Origin: Periweissella fabaria
GTDB lineage: Bacteria; Bacillota; Bacilli; Lactobacillales; Lactobacillaceae
Reading direction: 5' to 3'
Length of the DNA stretch: 64,000 nucleotides
NCBI RefSeq assembly: GCF_918814575.1
Contig: NZ_CAKKNS010000001.1
Coordinates: 1 to 64,000, forward strand
Below the pieces are notes generated by a model that did no database searches, was not told the DNA's origin, and worked only from the letters and a program-made list of their open reading frames with translations. Each line of letters starts with the position of its first letter. Position 1 is the first letter of the stretch. Of this stretch, positions 1 through 8,458 are shown piece after piece. The position numbers were made by a program, and so were the translations under genes.

Positions 1-400
1 TGCGATTAGCGATGCTAGTGAATACACTGAACGCTATTATACAGCGGGGTCATTTGCCAATTTACAAGCAGCATTACGCCAAGCCCGTAATACGCAAGGC
101 TACTGGCCATCCACACAAGCACAATATCAACAAGCAACGCAACAGTTACAAAACGCGATGAATAATATAGTTCGTTTGCCAAATAATATTGCCCCTAGTG
201 TTCGGAATGGCTTAGCGAATGCGATTAGCGATGCTAGTGAATACACTGAACGCTATTATACAGCGGGGTCATTTGCCAATTTACAAGCAGCATTACGCCA
301 AGCCCGTAATACGCAAGGCTACTGGCCATCTACACAAGCACAATATCAACAAGCAACGCAACAGTTACAAAATGCGATGAATAATATCGTCCGTTTGCCA
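1..400 (+). repeat. Tandem 219-bp coding repeat, nearly identical copies
   Basis: Bases 1-219 and 220-400 are the same sequence with only a few substitutions (for example tccaca/tctaca), most of them near the unit end. The period is 219 bp, or 73 codons, so copy-number change keeps the frame. More copies probably lie upstream of the window. Confidence 0.9.
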
Positions 401-412
401 ATTAAGCGTTAA
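1..412 (+). CDS. C-terminal part of a FIVAR-like repeat surface protein (5' end outside window)
   Basis: The reading frame is open from the first base (first full codon at 2), so the ATG at 158 is internal and this is the 3' end of a larger gene. It encodes 73-residue repeats with the pattern YTxxSFxNLQxALxxA...TQxxxxxATxxLQxA, which resembles FIVAR domains of large wall-associated proteins. The two visible copies are offset by exactly 219 bp and almost identical in DNA. The C-terminus ends in LPIKR with no LPXTG anchor and no membrane segment. How the protein is held at the surface, if it is, cannot be told from this fragment. The FIVAR assignment is by pattern only. Confidence 0.65.
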   Translation, partial: AISDASEYTERYYTAGSFANLQAALRQARNTQGYWPSTQAQYQQATQQLQNAMNNIVRLPNNIAPSVRNGLANAISDASEYTERYYTAGSFANLQAALRQARNTQGYWPSTQAQYQQATQQLQNAMNNIVRLPIKR

Positions 413-492
413 CTCTAATGTCCGGAGTGGGTTGGCAATTGCAATATCAACAAGCAACCCAACAATTGTTGAATGCTTTAAAGGGTATTTAG
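413..492 (+). pseudogene. Decayed, frame-shifted remnant of the FIVAR-like repeat
   Basis: Directly after the stop at 410-412 the DNA still matches the repeat. Bases 411-441 resemble the VRNGLAN segment, but one frame off. Bases 442-492 resemble QYQQATQQLLNA in a third frame and end at TAG 490-492. The middle of the unit is deleted. The gene probably once continued at least to 492 and was cut short by indels. Confidence 0.6.
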
Positions 493-555
493 TAATAAGT
501 AGTTTGTTTTTGTTAAAATGTTTAATACTAACTTAAACATAGAAGGGTAATCTTT

Positions 556-1845
556 ATGGAACATCAAGTAACAGAAAAACATAAATTTGGTTTATTTGCA
601 TTAATTTTATTTGGTATTAACGGCATCATCGGAACAGGGATTTTTCTAATGCCTAGTCAAGTCTACAAAGTTGTCGGTAACAGCGGAATTTTAGTGGCCG
701 TCATTGACGCTATATTAGTGTTAACAATTGCGTTATCATTTGCTGATATGAGTTCGCGTTTTCATGCGAATGGGGGGGCATATTTATACGCAAAGGAAGC
801 ATTTGGGGGTTTTGTAGGTTATATTGTAGGCTTTATGACCTACTTAATTCGGATGATTGCTTGGTCAGCGATGATTGCGGGATTAACATCGGCGTTAGGT
901 AGTACATTTCCAGTTTTAAGTTCTAATTTTGCTAGTCATGCATTTTCATTTGGCTTGGTAGCGAGTTTAACGATTTTGAATTTAATGGGGGTGCACTTTA
1001 TGAAGGCCCTCAATTCAATCGCTACGGTGGCTAAATTAGTACCATTATTTCTGTTTATTGCGATTGGTATTTTTTTCGTGAAGCCAACCAATTTAACACC
1101 ACTCATTAGTAGTCACTTAAATGTGACCACTTTTGGTTCAGCTGCCGTATTATTGTTATATGCTTTTACTGGTTTTGAAACGATGACGATTGCTTCGGAA
1201 AATTACCGTAATCCAAGTAAAAATGTCCCCCGGGCATTAATTATCGCTATTACGGTAGTGGCATTTGTCTACGTTTCTGTAATTGCGGTCTCTAATGGGA
1301 TTCTTGGGACAGCAGTTGCACATTCAGCCACGCCAATTCAAGATGCCTTCCGCGCCGTTAGTGGTGAGTGGGGCTATGCACTGATTGCCGCTGGGACGTT
1401 GGTCTCAATGTTTGGAATTGTGGTCCATGCGTCATTTGAAGCCCCCCGAGCTGGACAGGCGATGGCCCAACAAGGTGCCCTCCCTAAAAAACTTGCATAT
1501 GTTAACAATCAAGGGATTCCAACGTATGCCGTTATTTTAACCGGGATTTTAACATTAGCATTGACGTGGTCAGGCCAGTTTGCGGTTTTAGCACAAATGT
1601 CAGTGGTGGCCCGTTTTGTCCAATATTTACCAACAATTCTTGCGGTGATTTATTTCTACTTCACTAAAAAGGGGCCTAAACCGGATTACAAATTACCATT
1701 AGGTCCAGTAATTCCAATGGTCGCATTTGGTTTAAGTATTTGGTTGCTTAGCCAAGCAGAAAGTAAGTTATTGCTTTTTGGATTATTTGGGATTATTGCA
1801 GCAGTAGTGTCATATTTTGTCACGGGTAAGTACAAAAAGAATTAA
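556..1845 (+). CDS. APC-superfamily amino acid permease
   Basis: A 429-residue integral membrane protein with about 12 hydrophobic segments. Its N-terminal segment carries the APC-family motif GINGIIGTGIF, where the helix is broken around the substrate site, and FTGFETMT appears in the sixth helix region. It should import or exchange amino acids across the cytoplasmic membrane; the substrate cannot be told from sequence. The start is supported by the RBS AGAAGGG at about 541-547. It is a single-gene unit closed by the terminator at 1863-1897. No catabolic partner gene lies next to it. Confidence 0.85.
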   Translation: MEHQVTEKHKFGLFALILFGINGIIGTGIFLMPSQVYKVVGNSGILVAVIDAILVLTIALSFADMSSRFHANGGAYLYAKEAFGGFVGYIVGFMTYLIRMIAWSAMIAGLTSALGSTFPVLSSNFASHAFSFGLVASLTILNLMGVHFMKALNSIATVAKLVPLFLFIAIGIFFVKPTNLTPLISSHLNVTTFGSAAVLLLYAFTGFETMTIASENYRNPSKNVPRALIIAITVVAFVYVSVIAVSNGILGTAVAHSATPIQDAFRAVSGEWGYALIAAGTLVSMFGIVVHASFEAPRAGQAMAQQGALPKKLAYVNNQGIPTYAVILTGILTLALTWSGQFAVLAQMSVVARFVQYLPTILAVIYFYFTKKGPKPDYKLPLGPVIPMVAFGLSIWLLSQAESKLLLFGLFGIIAAVVSYFVTGKYKKN

Positions 1846-1862
1846 TGTATGTGTAATATAGT

Positions 1863-1897
1863 AAAACAGCTTGGAACATGCTCCAAGCTGTTTTTTT
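1863..1897 (+). terminator. Rho-independent terminator after the APC permease
   Basis: The arms AAACAGCTTGGA and TCCAAGCTGTTT enclose a short loop and are followed by a run of T. The symmetric A/T flanks let it serve the convergent gene at 1901-2461 too. Confidence 0.9.
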
Positions 1898-1900
1898 GCC

Positions 1901-2461
1901 CTAATAAGTAGTACGACCATCGTTTTGAAAATTAACAAAAATGGCGGCGAAAATAAAAATATACATCAAAATAACTAATAGAATGCCAATTGTTGCCAAA
2001 ATAAAGGCAAATAGCCCGGCACGATTCCAAGTTTTTTGGACGGCTTGAAATGTAGCAACGTCAGGATAATCACCATTGACCCAAGCCCATTCATTCCCTT
2101 TAATACCACATACAAATATCCAAATGACATTAAAAAATGGAATTAAGCATAGGAGGGGTAAGTAACTTTTATTACCTAGCCCCCAGTAAACGTTAAACAT
2201 AAACGCCCCCCAGTTCCAGCCCTGAACACCTTGAGGAATATAACGATAGGCAGCACTATCATATGCTTCAGTATGTGACGCTTCGGGTTCAGTTTTAAAT
2301 TCTTCAGCGTCAGCATCACTGGCAGTTGGTTTAGATTCGGTCAACGGCTTGTTTGTTGCGGGGGTTGGTTGAACGGCATTGGGATGTGATTGTTGAACTG
2401 GAGCAGTCGGATCGACTTGTTGAATTGAATCCATTGGTTGGATAGGGTCTTCTGGGTGCAT
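1901..2461 (-). CDS. Membrane protein with a proline/threonine-rich N-terminus and a GWNWGAF domain
   Basis: 186 residues. The first 75 or so are hydrophilic, low-complexity and rich in P, T, E and A. The rest has the motifs GWNWGAFMFN and GIKGNEWAW and two or three hydrophobic segments (about residues 95-118 and 148-175). This domain recurs in many Firmicute membrane proteins of unknown function. The N-terminal region is probably a disordered cytoplasmic tail. Its RBS on the minus strand (AGGAG in the complement of 2468-2475) supports the start. It has no functional link to its neighbours, and I do not assign a role. Confidence 0.7.
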   Translation of the reverse strand: MHPEDPIQPMDSIQQVDPTAPVQQSHPNAVQPTPATNKPLTESKPTASDADAEEFKTEPEASHTEAYDSAAYRYIPQGVQGWNWGAFMFNVYWGLGNKSYLPLLCLIPFFNVIWIFVCGIKGNEWAWVNGDYPDVATFQAVQKTWNRAGLFAFILATIGILLVILMYIFIFAAIFVNFQNDGRTTY

Positions 2462-2654
2462 GATGTATTTCTCCTATATGTTAAATAAATTTATTGAAAG
2501 CGTAACATGATTGCCTTCTAATTAGAAATATTACGTTTGTAATTAATTATGTTGCAATTATTTATTAAAACGTAAATAAATCGACGCATTTCTATTAAAT
2601 AACTTTGCTATAGTTACTTTATCGTAAAAAAGTTTAATTGTAGGGGGGATGTAA

Positions 2655-2936
2655 ATGCGTAACATTATTAAATTAATTAGTCTATGTAGTTTAGCAATTG
2701 TAACCTGTTTTACGTTGTTAACAGGTATACCAACCACTGCCGCAGCGGCTAATACTAGTCTAGTAGTCACGAGCCTTAGCCAAGATAGCCATCATGGTGG
2801 GCATCATGATGGTAGTCAATTAGAAAAGTTGAATTATTTTGATCAATATGGGGGATACATTTTAATTGCAAGTATTCTAATAATCTTACTAGTATTTGGA
2901 TATGCTGAGCATCGCCATCGATTGCAAAGTAGATAA
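2655..2936 (+). CDS. Small His-rich secreted/membrane protein
   Basis: 93 residues. An N-terminal signal-like segment (about residues 5-30, ending TTAAAA, a plausible signal peptidase site) precedes a short hydrophilic stretch with the cluster HHGGHHDG near residues 46-53. One transmembrane helix (about 66-84) and a short basic tail EHRHRLQSR follow. The RBS is TAGGGGGG just upstream. The predicted topology is a short extracellular His-rich loop tethered to the membrane, which could bind a metal; that is inference. I do not recognise a family. The ORF on the opposite strand at 2558-2770 is a shadow. Confidence 0.65.
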   Translation: MRNIIKLISLCSLAIVTCFTLLTGIPTTAAAANTSLVVTSLSQDSHHGGHHDGSQLEKLNYFDQYGGYILIASILIILLVFGYAEHRHRLQSR

Positions 2937-3038
2937 AAAAATTTCCTTAAAATAAAAATGATAAAACCATTATAAAAGCATTGCTTTTTAGTGTGTTTTT
3001 TGTTAATTTATTGTTAATTTATTTTTTGGAGGTGCTAT

Positions 3039-4400
3039 ATGGAAAGACGACTAACCAAGAAGGATTATCTTTATTTAGGTTCCATGTTATTTGGCCTTTT
3101 TTTTGGGGCAGGTAACTTGATTTTCCCAGTTAATATGGGACAACAAGCAGGTGCGAATGTTTTACTAGCCGATTTAGGTTTTTTAATTACCGCCATTGGA
3201 TTACCATTTTTAGGAATTATTGCAGTTGGAATTTCAAAGACGAACGGGCTATTTGATATTGCAACCCGTGTTAATCGTAAATATGCTTACATTTTTACAA
3301 TCTTATTATATTTAGTTATTGGGCCATTTTTTGCATTACCTCGGTTAGCTACTACTTCATTTGAAATCGGGGTAGTACCATTTGTAGCTCCACAGCAACA
3401 ATCACTAGTTTTAGCTATTTTTAGTACGGTATTCTTTGTTTGTGCTTGGTTATTAGCACTTAAGCCTAGCCGGTTACTTGAGTATGTTGGTAAGTATTTA
3501 AATCCAATTTTCTTACTGTTGTTAGCTGTTTTATTAGTGATGGCGTTTGTGCATCCTCTTGGTCAAGCAAGTCAAGGAGCCGTACAAAAAGCCTATGCGA
3601 GTCAACCATTTTTCACAGGCTTTTTACAAGGTTATAACACACTTGACGCTTTGGCATCATTAGCCTTTGGAATTATTATTGTGACATCTATCAAAGACCG
3701 CGGCGTAACTAAACCGGGAGTGATTGCCTTGGATACTTTTAAGTCAGGTGCGGTTAGTATTATCTTGATGGGGATAATTTACACGCTTTTATCATACTTA
3801 GGTGCCATGAGTATTGGTCACTTTAAGCTTAGTGCTAATGGGGGAATTGCTTTAGCACAAGTTGCCCGTTATTACTTAGGTACAGGCGGGAGTGTTTTAT
3901 TAGCATTGATCATTATTGTCGCATGTTTGAAGACAGCGGTTGGCTTGATTTCAGCTTTTTCACAAACATTTGTCGAATTATTTCCAAGTCGTTCATATGT
4001 AATGTTTGCAACCGTTGTTAGTATTTTACCGGCCATTTTTGCAAATGTCGGCTTAACAAATATCATTGCATACTCAGTCCCTTTATTGATGTTTTTATAT
4101 CCACTAGCAATTACATTAATTATTTTAACAATCTTTAGCCCGTTATATCACAATGATACACGGGTTTATCAGATGACAACCTATTTCACATTGATTGTAG
4201 CCTTTGTTGATGGGTTGAAAGCTAGTCCCGCATTTATTAGTCACGCGACACCAGTACTAGCATTAACAAATTTTGCCGATCACTACTTACCGTTTGAAGC
4301 GATTGGGATGGGATGGATTGTTCCAGGAATTATTGGTGCAATGATTGGTTTAATCTGGTATATGACTGATAAAAAACCAAAATTTTCATTGAATCAATAA
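3039..4400 (+). CDS. brnQ: Branched-chain amino acid transport system II carrier protein
   Basis: 453 residues and about 12 transmembrane helices, the usual size for the LIVCS family. The N-terminus has [20 protein letters not shown], typical of BrnQ, and [14 protein letters not shown] in the third helix region is also diagnostic. It takes up Leu, Ile and Val with Na+ or H+. The RBS GGAGGTG lies 6-7 bases before the ATG. No clear terminator separates it from the FMN riboswitch promoter at 4429-4457, so read-through into the rib leader is possible. Confidence 0.92.
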   Translation: MERRLTKKDYLYLGSMLFGLFFGAGNLIFPVNMGQQAGANVLLADLGFLITAIGLPFLGIIAVGISKTNGLFDIATRVNRKYAYIFTILLYLVIGPFFALPRLATTSFEIGVVPFVAPQQQSLVLAIFSTVFFVCAWLLALKPSRLLEYVGKYLNPIFLLLLAVLLVMAFVHPLGQASQGAVQKAYASQPFFTGFLQGYNTLDALASLAFGIIIVTSIKDRGVTKPGVIALDTFKSGAVSIILMGIIYTLLSYLGAMSIGHFKLSANGGIALAQVARYYLGTGGSVLLALIIIVACLKTAVGLISAFSQTFVELFPSRSYVMFATVVSILPAIFANVGLTNIIAYSVPLLMFLYPLAITLIILTIFSPLYHNDTRVYQMTTYFTLIVAFVDGLKASPAFISHATPVLALTNFADHYLPFEAIGMGWIVPGIIGAMIGLIWYMTDKKPKFSLNQ

Positions 4401-4428
4401 TGTGCTAACAAAAAATTAGTAAAAATGT

Positions 4429-4457
4429 TTGACAAGTAAATTTTTTATTGGTAGGAT
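4429..4457 (+). promoter_or_regulatory. Promoter of the riboflavin operon
   Basis: TTGACA at 4429-4434, a 17-bp spacer, then TAGGAT at 4452-4457. It starts transcription about 20 bases ahead of the FMN aptamer. Confidence 0.75.
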
Positions 4458-4481
4458 ACTCAAGTAATATTAATTTAAATA

Positions 4482-4608
4482 AGTCTTCGGGGCAGGGTGA
4501 AATTCCCGACCGACGGTGATAACGCAAGTTAAAGTCCGTGACCCGCTATTAAGCGGTTGACACAGTGAGATTCTGTGACCGACAGTAAAGTCTGGATGGG
4601 AGAAGACA
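4482..4608 (+). ncRNA. FMN riboswitch (RFN element)
   Basis: It shows the conserved RFN blocks in order: CTTCGGGGCAGGGTGAAATT, CCGACGGTG, AAGTCCGTGACCCG, GTGACCGACAGTAAAGTCTG and GATGGGAGAAGA. It senses FMN and controls ribD-ribE-ribBA-ribH. The hairpin at 4690-4722 is the expression platform. Transcripts should stop there when FMN is abundant. Confidence 0.96.
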
Positions 4609-4689
4609 ACAACAACCACGCTACCAGTGGGTTCTTTTTGAACAGAATACTGGGTAAGTGTAGTTTGTTTGCATACAAAATCCCATGAA

Positions 4690-4722
4690 TGCCCCCGGTG
4701 TGAAAGCACCAGGGGTATTTTT
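4690..4722 (+). terminator. FMN-riboswitch-controlled terminator
   Basis: CCCCCGGTG and CACCAGGGG pair around the loop TGAAAG, followed by ATTTTT, 28 bases before the ribD start. It is the regulated stop of the riboswitch. Confidence 0.88.
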
Positions 4723-4749
4723 GTGCCTCCAAACTAGAATGGAGAAGCG

Positions 4750-5790
4750 ATGAAAGATAACGAATACATGCAGATGGCGATTGAAGCAGCCAAACAAGCG
4801 CAGTGGCGAACGTGGAAAAATCCACGGGTGGGGGCAGTAATTGTTAAAGCAGATACGGTTTTGGCGGTGGGATACCACCATCAATATGGGGATGTCCATG
4901 CTGAAATTGATGCTTATCAGCAAGTAACTGATAAAAATCAATTAGTTGGGGCGACGATTTATGTCACTTTAGAACCATGTGCGCATACAGGTAAGCAACC
5001 ATCATGTGCTAGCGAAATGTTGGCATGGGTTCTCAAACGTGTCGTGGTTGGTCAAATCGACCCTAACCCACTCGTAACAATGCACGGCATTGAACGATTA
5101 AGGAAAGCTGGGGTTCAAGTCGACATATGGCGTACCCCAGTCAGTGAAGTAATCAATCCGGCATTTCACTACTTTTTTACGCATCAATTACCTTACGTAA
5201 CTCTCAAAGTAGCCCAAAGTTTCAACGGTAAAATTAATGGTGCACCAGATGAAGCAACGAAGATTACTACTGCAGAAGTTGATGTAGATAGTCATCGTCT
5301 ACGGGCTTACCAACAAGCAATTGTCGTCGGAAGTGCGACAGCCCTTATTGACCAACCTAGTCTAGCTGTTCGTAATGTTAGCACCGATCACCAGCCATTG
5401 CGGGTAATTATTGATCGGCGTGGTCGGCTAGCCGGTACAGATCAAGTACACCAACCAAACACGCTAGTGATTACGGAAAACGAGATGTTTGCCGCACAGT
5501 ATGAGCAAGTTCAATACCAAGCAACGGTAACACCACAGTCAGTCCGGCAATTGTTAGGAGGACTTGGCATTCAAGCAATGCTTGTTGAAGGTGGTAGTGA
5601 ACTACATGCTGCATTTGTGGCTGCGCAGGCATATCAAACCGTGGTGGTTTATCAAACAACCACGGTATTACCTAACGACGGTTTAAGCAGCTTTGCTAGG
5701 GATGCAGTGTTTGCATCCCTTGGTAACATTAGTGATGTTACGACGATTGATAATACTTTGAAAATTACGCTGAAACCGGAGGAACAATAA
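4750..5790 (+). CDS. ribD: Bifunctional pyrimidine deaminase / 5-amino-6-(5-phosphoribosylamino)uracil reductase
   Basis: 346 residues. The N-terminal deaminase domain (about 1-145) has the zinc-site motifs HAEIDAY and LEPCAHTGKQPSCA. The C-terminal reductase domain (about 150-346) contains LKVAQSFNGKI and LVEGGSELHAAF. It catalyses the second and third steps of riboflavin synthesis in the cytoplasm. It is the first gene of the operon, downstream of the riboswitch, with RBS GGAGAAG at 4741-4747. Its stop overlaps the ribE start by one base (TAATG), indicating translational coupling. Confidence 0.95.
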   Translation: MKDNEYMQMAIEAAKQAQWRTWKNPRVGAVIVKADTVLAVGYHHQYGDVHAEIDAYQQVTDKNQLVGATIYVTLEPCAHTGKQPSCASEMLAWVLKRVVVGQIDPNPLVTMHGIERLRKAGVQVDIWRTPVSEVINPAFHYFFTHQLPYVTLKVAQSFNGKINGAPDEATKITTAEVDVDSHRLRAYQQAIVVGSATALIDQPSLAVRNVSTDHQPLRVIIDRRGRLAGTDQVHQPNTLVITENEMFAAQYEQVQYQATVTPQSVRQLLGGLGIQAMLVEGGSELHAAFVAAQAYQTVVVYQTTTVLPNDGLSSFARDAVFASLGNISDVTTIDNTLKITLKPEEQ

Positions 5791-6377
5791 TGTTTACTGG
5801 AATTGTGGCTAATGTTGGTCGGATTACGCGCTTGGTTCGAAAACAACATGAAATGCAAATGGAAATTACGACTGATGATGCGTTCTTCGCAGATTTGACG
5901 ATTGGTCAAAGTGTAATGACTAATGGAGTTTGCTTAACAATTACTGCTAATACTGCAACGACCATGCAAGCAGACGTGATGATGCCAACTTTTGATACGA
6001 CTAATTTTAAATATTTAAAAATTAATGATGCGGTTCATTTGGAAAAAGCGATGTTGGCCAATGGGCGCTTTGATGGTCATGTTGTGATGGGACATGTGGA
6101 TGGTATTGGTAAAATTACTCAAAAACAATTAGTTAGCCAGACGTTATGGCTTGAAATATATGCACCAGAACAAATTAACCAAATCGTTAGTAAAGGATCA
6201 ATTGCGATTGATGGCATGAGTTTAACGGTTGTTAAAGTCAATGGACCACGTTTTACAGTGGCTTTAATTCCACATACGCAAGATGTAACGCTTTTAGCAA
6301 CTAAGCCAATTGGTGCGGTTGTCAATTTGGAAACTGATATATTAGCAAAATATTTATTGAGAGGCGTAACAAAATGA
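5790..6377 (+). CDS. ribE: Riboflavin synthase, alpha subunit
   Basis: 195 residues made of two homologous beta-barrel repeats, each opening with a lumazine-synthase-type motif. The N-terminus MFTGIVANVGRI and the internal MGHVDGIGKI and SIAIDGMSLTV are characteristic. It dismutates two 6,7-dimethyl-8-ribityllumazine molecules into riboflavin and the RibD product. It is coupled to ribD by a one-base overlap and to ribBA by a four-base ATGA overlap. Confidence 0.94.
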   Translation: MFTGIVANVGRITRLVRKQHEMQMEITTDDAFFADLTIGQSVMTNGVCLTITANTATTMQADVMMPTFDTTNFKYLKINDAVHLEKAMLANGRFDGHVVMGHVDGIGKITQKQLVSQTLWLEIYAPEQINQIVSKGSIAIDGMSLTVVKVNGPRFTVALIPHTQDVTLLATKPIGAVVNLETDILAKYLLRGVTK

Positions 6378-7576
6378 AGACAGAACAATTAGCAAGTGTT
6401 GCTAGAGTGAAAAATGCATTAGCGGCTATGAAACAAGGTGCGTTAGTGATTGTCGCCGATGATGCTCAACGTGAACATGAAGGGGATTTAATTGGGTTAG
6501 CTGCGTTTGTAAGTGAAGCGACAATTAACCAAATGTTAACTTTAGGACGGGGCCTCTTGTGTGTACCTATGACGGCGCAACGTGCAACAGACTTAGCATT
6601 AACACCGATGGTTAGCGATAATACTGAAAAATTTGGGACCAAGTTTACGTTAAGTGTTGATCATAAGGCGACGGTTACCGGAGTATCAGTGGCTGATCGG
6701 AAAATGACTGTTAAGGCATTAGCGGATGGTCAAAGTGTCGCCACCGACTTTGAACGGCCAGGGCATATCTTTCCGTTGATTGCTGATGATGGGGGTGTAC
6801 TAGTACGACCAGGACACACAGAAGCTGCCGTTGACTTAGCTAAGTTAGCGGGCGTACCACCTGTTAGTTATATCATTGAGATTTTAAATCCGGATGGTAC
6901 GATGGCACGTGAAGCGGAACTGGCTGAAATTGCACGGACCAATAATTTATTACAAATTTCTATTCAAGATATTATTACGTATCGGGAAGTAACGGAAGAT
7001 ATGGTATTACAACCAGGACCCACTGTTAAATTACCATCAGACCATGGAAATTTTAATTTAACCGCCTATCCTAATCCGGCTGGGGAACCTGATTTATTAA
7101 TCGCTAGTCAGAAGGTTAGTGCGGATATACCACTTGTACGATTACATTCGGAATGTTTTACAGGGGATGTTCTCGGCTCACAACGCTGTGAATGTGGGCC
7201 ACAATTACATGCTGCTTTAGCGGCCATTGATGCGCAAGGTGGTTATGTTGTATACCTCCGTCAAGAAGGTCGTGGAATTGGCCTAGCTGCTAAGTTACAA
7301 GCATATACTTTACAAGAAGGCGGCTTTGATACTTATGATGCGAATACGTTTTTAGGCCACGCCCCTGATGCGCGAACGTATGAACATGCAGCTGCAATTT
7401 TAAAAGCACAAGGAATTACACAGGTACGATTACTAACGAATAACCCTGAAAAAATTGCGGACTTAGAAAAGCATGGGATTACAGTTGTTGAACGGGTGCC
7501 CTTACAAGTCGGTGAAAATGCTAACAATGAAGCATATTTAGCAACTAAAAAGGCTAAATTTAAACATATGCTATAA
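6374..7576 (+). CDS. ribBA: 3,4-dihydroxy-2-butanone-4-phosphate synthase / GTP cyclohydrolase II
   Basis: 400 residues. The RibB domain (about 1-205) shows REHEGDL and RPGHIFPL followed by GHTEAAVDL. The RibA domain (about 210-400) has the zinc ligands in SECFTGDVLGSQRCECG and the GTP-binding GRGIGLA. It supplies both precursors of the pathway, the four-carbon unit and the pyrimidine from GTP. Catalytic residues appear intact in both halves. The start overlaps ribE by four bases. Confidence 0.95.
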   Translation: MKTEQLASVARVKNALAAMKQGALVIVADDAQREHEGDLIGLAAFVSEATINQMLTLGRGLLCVPMTAQRATDLALTPMVSDNTEKFGTKFTLSVDHKATVTGVSVADRKMTVKALADGQSVATDFERPGHIFPLIADDGGVLVRPGHTEAAVDLAKLAGVPPVSYIIEILNPDGTMAREAELAEIARTNNLLQISIQDIITYREVTEDMVLQPGPTVKLPSDHGNFNLTAYPNPAGEPDLLIASQKVSADIPLVRLHSECFTGDVLGSQRCECGPQLHAALAAIDAQGGYVVYLRQEGRGIGLAAKLQAYTLQEGGFDTYDANTFLGHAPDARTYEHAAAILKAQGITQVRLLTNNPEKIADLEKHGITVVERVPLQVGENANNEAYLATKKAKFKHML

Positions 7577-7627
7577 AAGCACTGCTTGATAATAAAAAAT
7601 GATAAATTAAACAAATGGAGAAAAATT

Positions 7628-8089
7628 ATGCGCGAAATTACAGGTTTATACACGAAACAAGATGTTAAGGTAGCGATTATTGCTAGTCGATTTAATTCAT
7701 TAATTACTAATGAATTAATTGGTGGTGCTCAAGATGCGTTAGTTCGCCACGGGGTTGCTGATGAAGATATTACGCTCATTTGGGTTCCGGGCGCTTTTGA
7801 AATTCCAGCGGTAGCTAAAAAAATTGCGGCTAGTGGTGAATACGATGGGGTGGTAACTCTCGGGGCGGTTATTCGTGGTGAAACGGCGCACTATGATTTA
7901 GTAATCAATGAAACAGCCAAGGGGATTGGTCAAGTAGCCTTAGATAGTAATATCCCAGTGGTCTTTGGGGTTGTTACTACTGATACCCTAGAACAAGCAC
8001 AACAACGTGCCGGGGCTAAAGCTGGTAATAAGGGTGGTGAAGTTGCAACCGCCTTACTTGAAATGATGAGTTTAGCAGATCAAATCTAA
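7628..8089 (+). CDS. ribH: 6,7-dimethyl-8-ribityllumazine synthase
   Basis: 153 residues from the ATG at 7628, which has the RBS TGGAG at 7616-7620. An upstream in-frame ATG at 7586 would add 14 residues but lacks an RBS. Motifs are SRFNSLIT near the N-terminus, VPGAFEIP, and [12 protein letters not shown] with the catalytic His. It forms the icosahedral or pentameric lumazine synthase that makes the RibE substrate. It is the last gene of the operon; the terminator at 8107-8146 follows. Confidence 0.94.
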   Translation: MREITGLYTKQDVKVAIIASRFNSLITNELIGGAQDALVRHGVADEDITLIWVPGAFEIPAVAKKIAASGEYDGVVTLGAVIRGETAHYDLVINETAKGIGQVALDSNIPVVFGVVTTDTLEQAQQRAGAKAGNKGGEVATALLEMMSLADQI

Positions 8090-8106
8090 GAGTTATAATA
8101 GTTGAT

Positions 8107-8146
8107 AAAAGTGGTCGAGAAAATTATTTTTCTCGACCACTTTTTA
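8107..8146 (+). terminator. Terminator of the riboflavin operon
   Basis: AAAGTGGTCGAGAAAA and TTTTCTCGACCACTTT form a long perfect stem followed by T residues. Confidence 0.93.
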
Positions 8147-8458
8147 TGTGTTTATTAAGATATTGATATTATATGAGCAATCTTCCTAATAATTATTATA
8201 AGATGAAAGTTTTGGATGGGGTAGTTTTATAATTATTTTAATTTGAAGTGTTATTGATGATAATCATTGTTATAAAAGGATTTAAAAGGGTTTTTGCATA
8301 TTTTAAAAATTAAAATTATATAAAAATAAAAATAAGTATAGCTTTTAAATTTATTTGGTAGTATTATAAATGCATAGCTTGATTGTTATTACTTTCACAA
8401 AAGTTTTAACAGAAAAAATAAGCTAAACTAATAAATTATTTAAAAGAGGTATTTAATC
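8147..8458 (+). other. AT-rich intergenic region upstream of the butanediol dehydrogenase
   Basis: 312 bases, very AT-rich, without a supported ORF. The RBS AAAGAGG at about 8443-8449 serves the next gene. Several -10-like TATTAT/TATAAA stretches occur near 8360-8370. I see no clear cre, riboswitch or inverted repeat. Confidence 0.6.

Noticed and set aside
2974-2988. AAAAGCA/TTGCTTTT hairpin before brnQ as a terminator
   Set aside because: The stem is short and AT-rich with an interrupted T tract; too weak to call.
4470-4941. Three minus-strand ORFs over the rib leader
   Set aside because: They overlay the FMN riboswitch and the ribD start and lack RBS; shadows of a structured RNA region.
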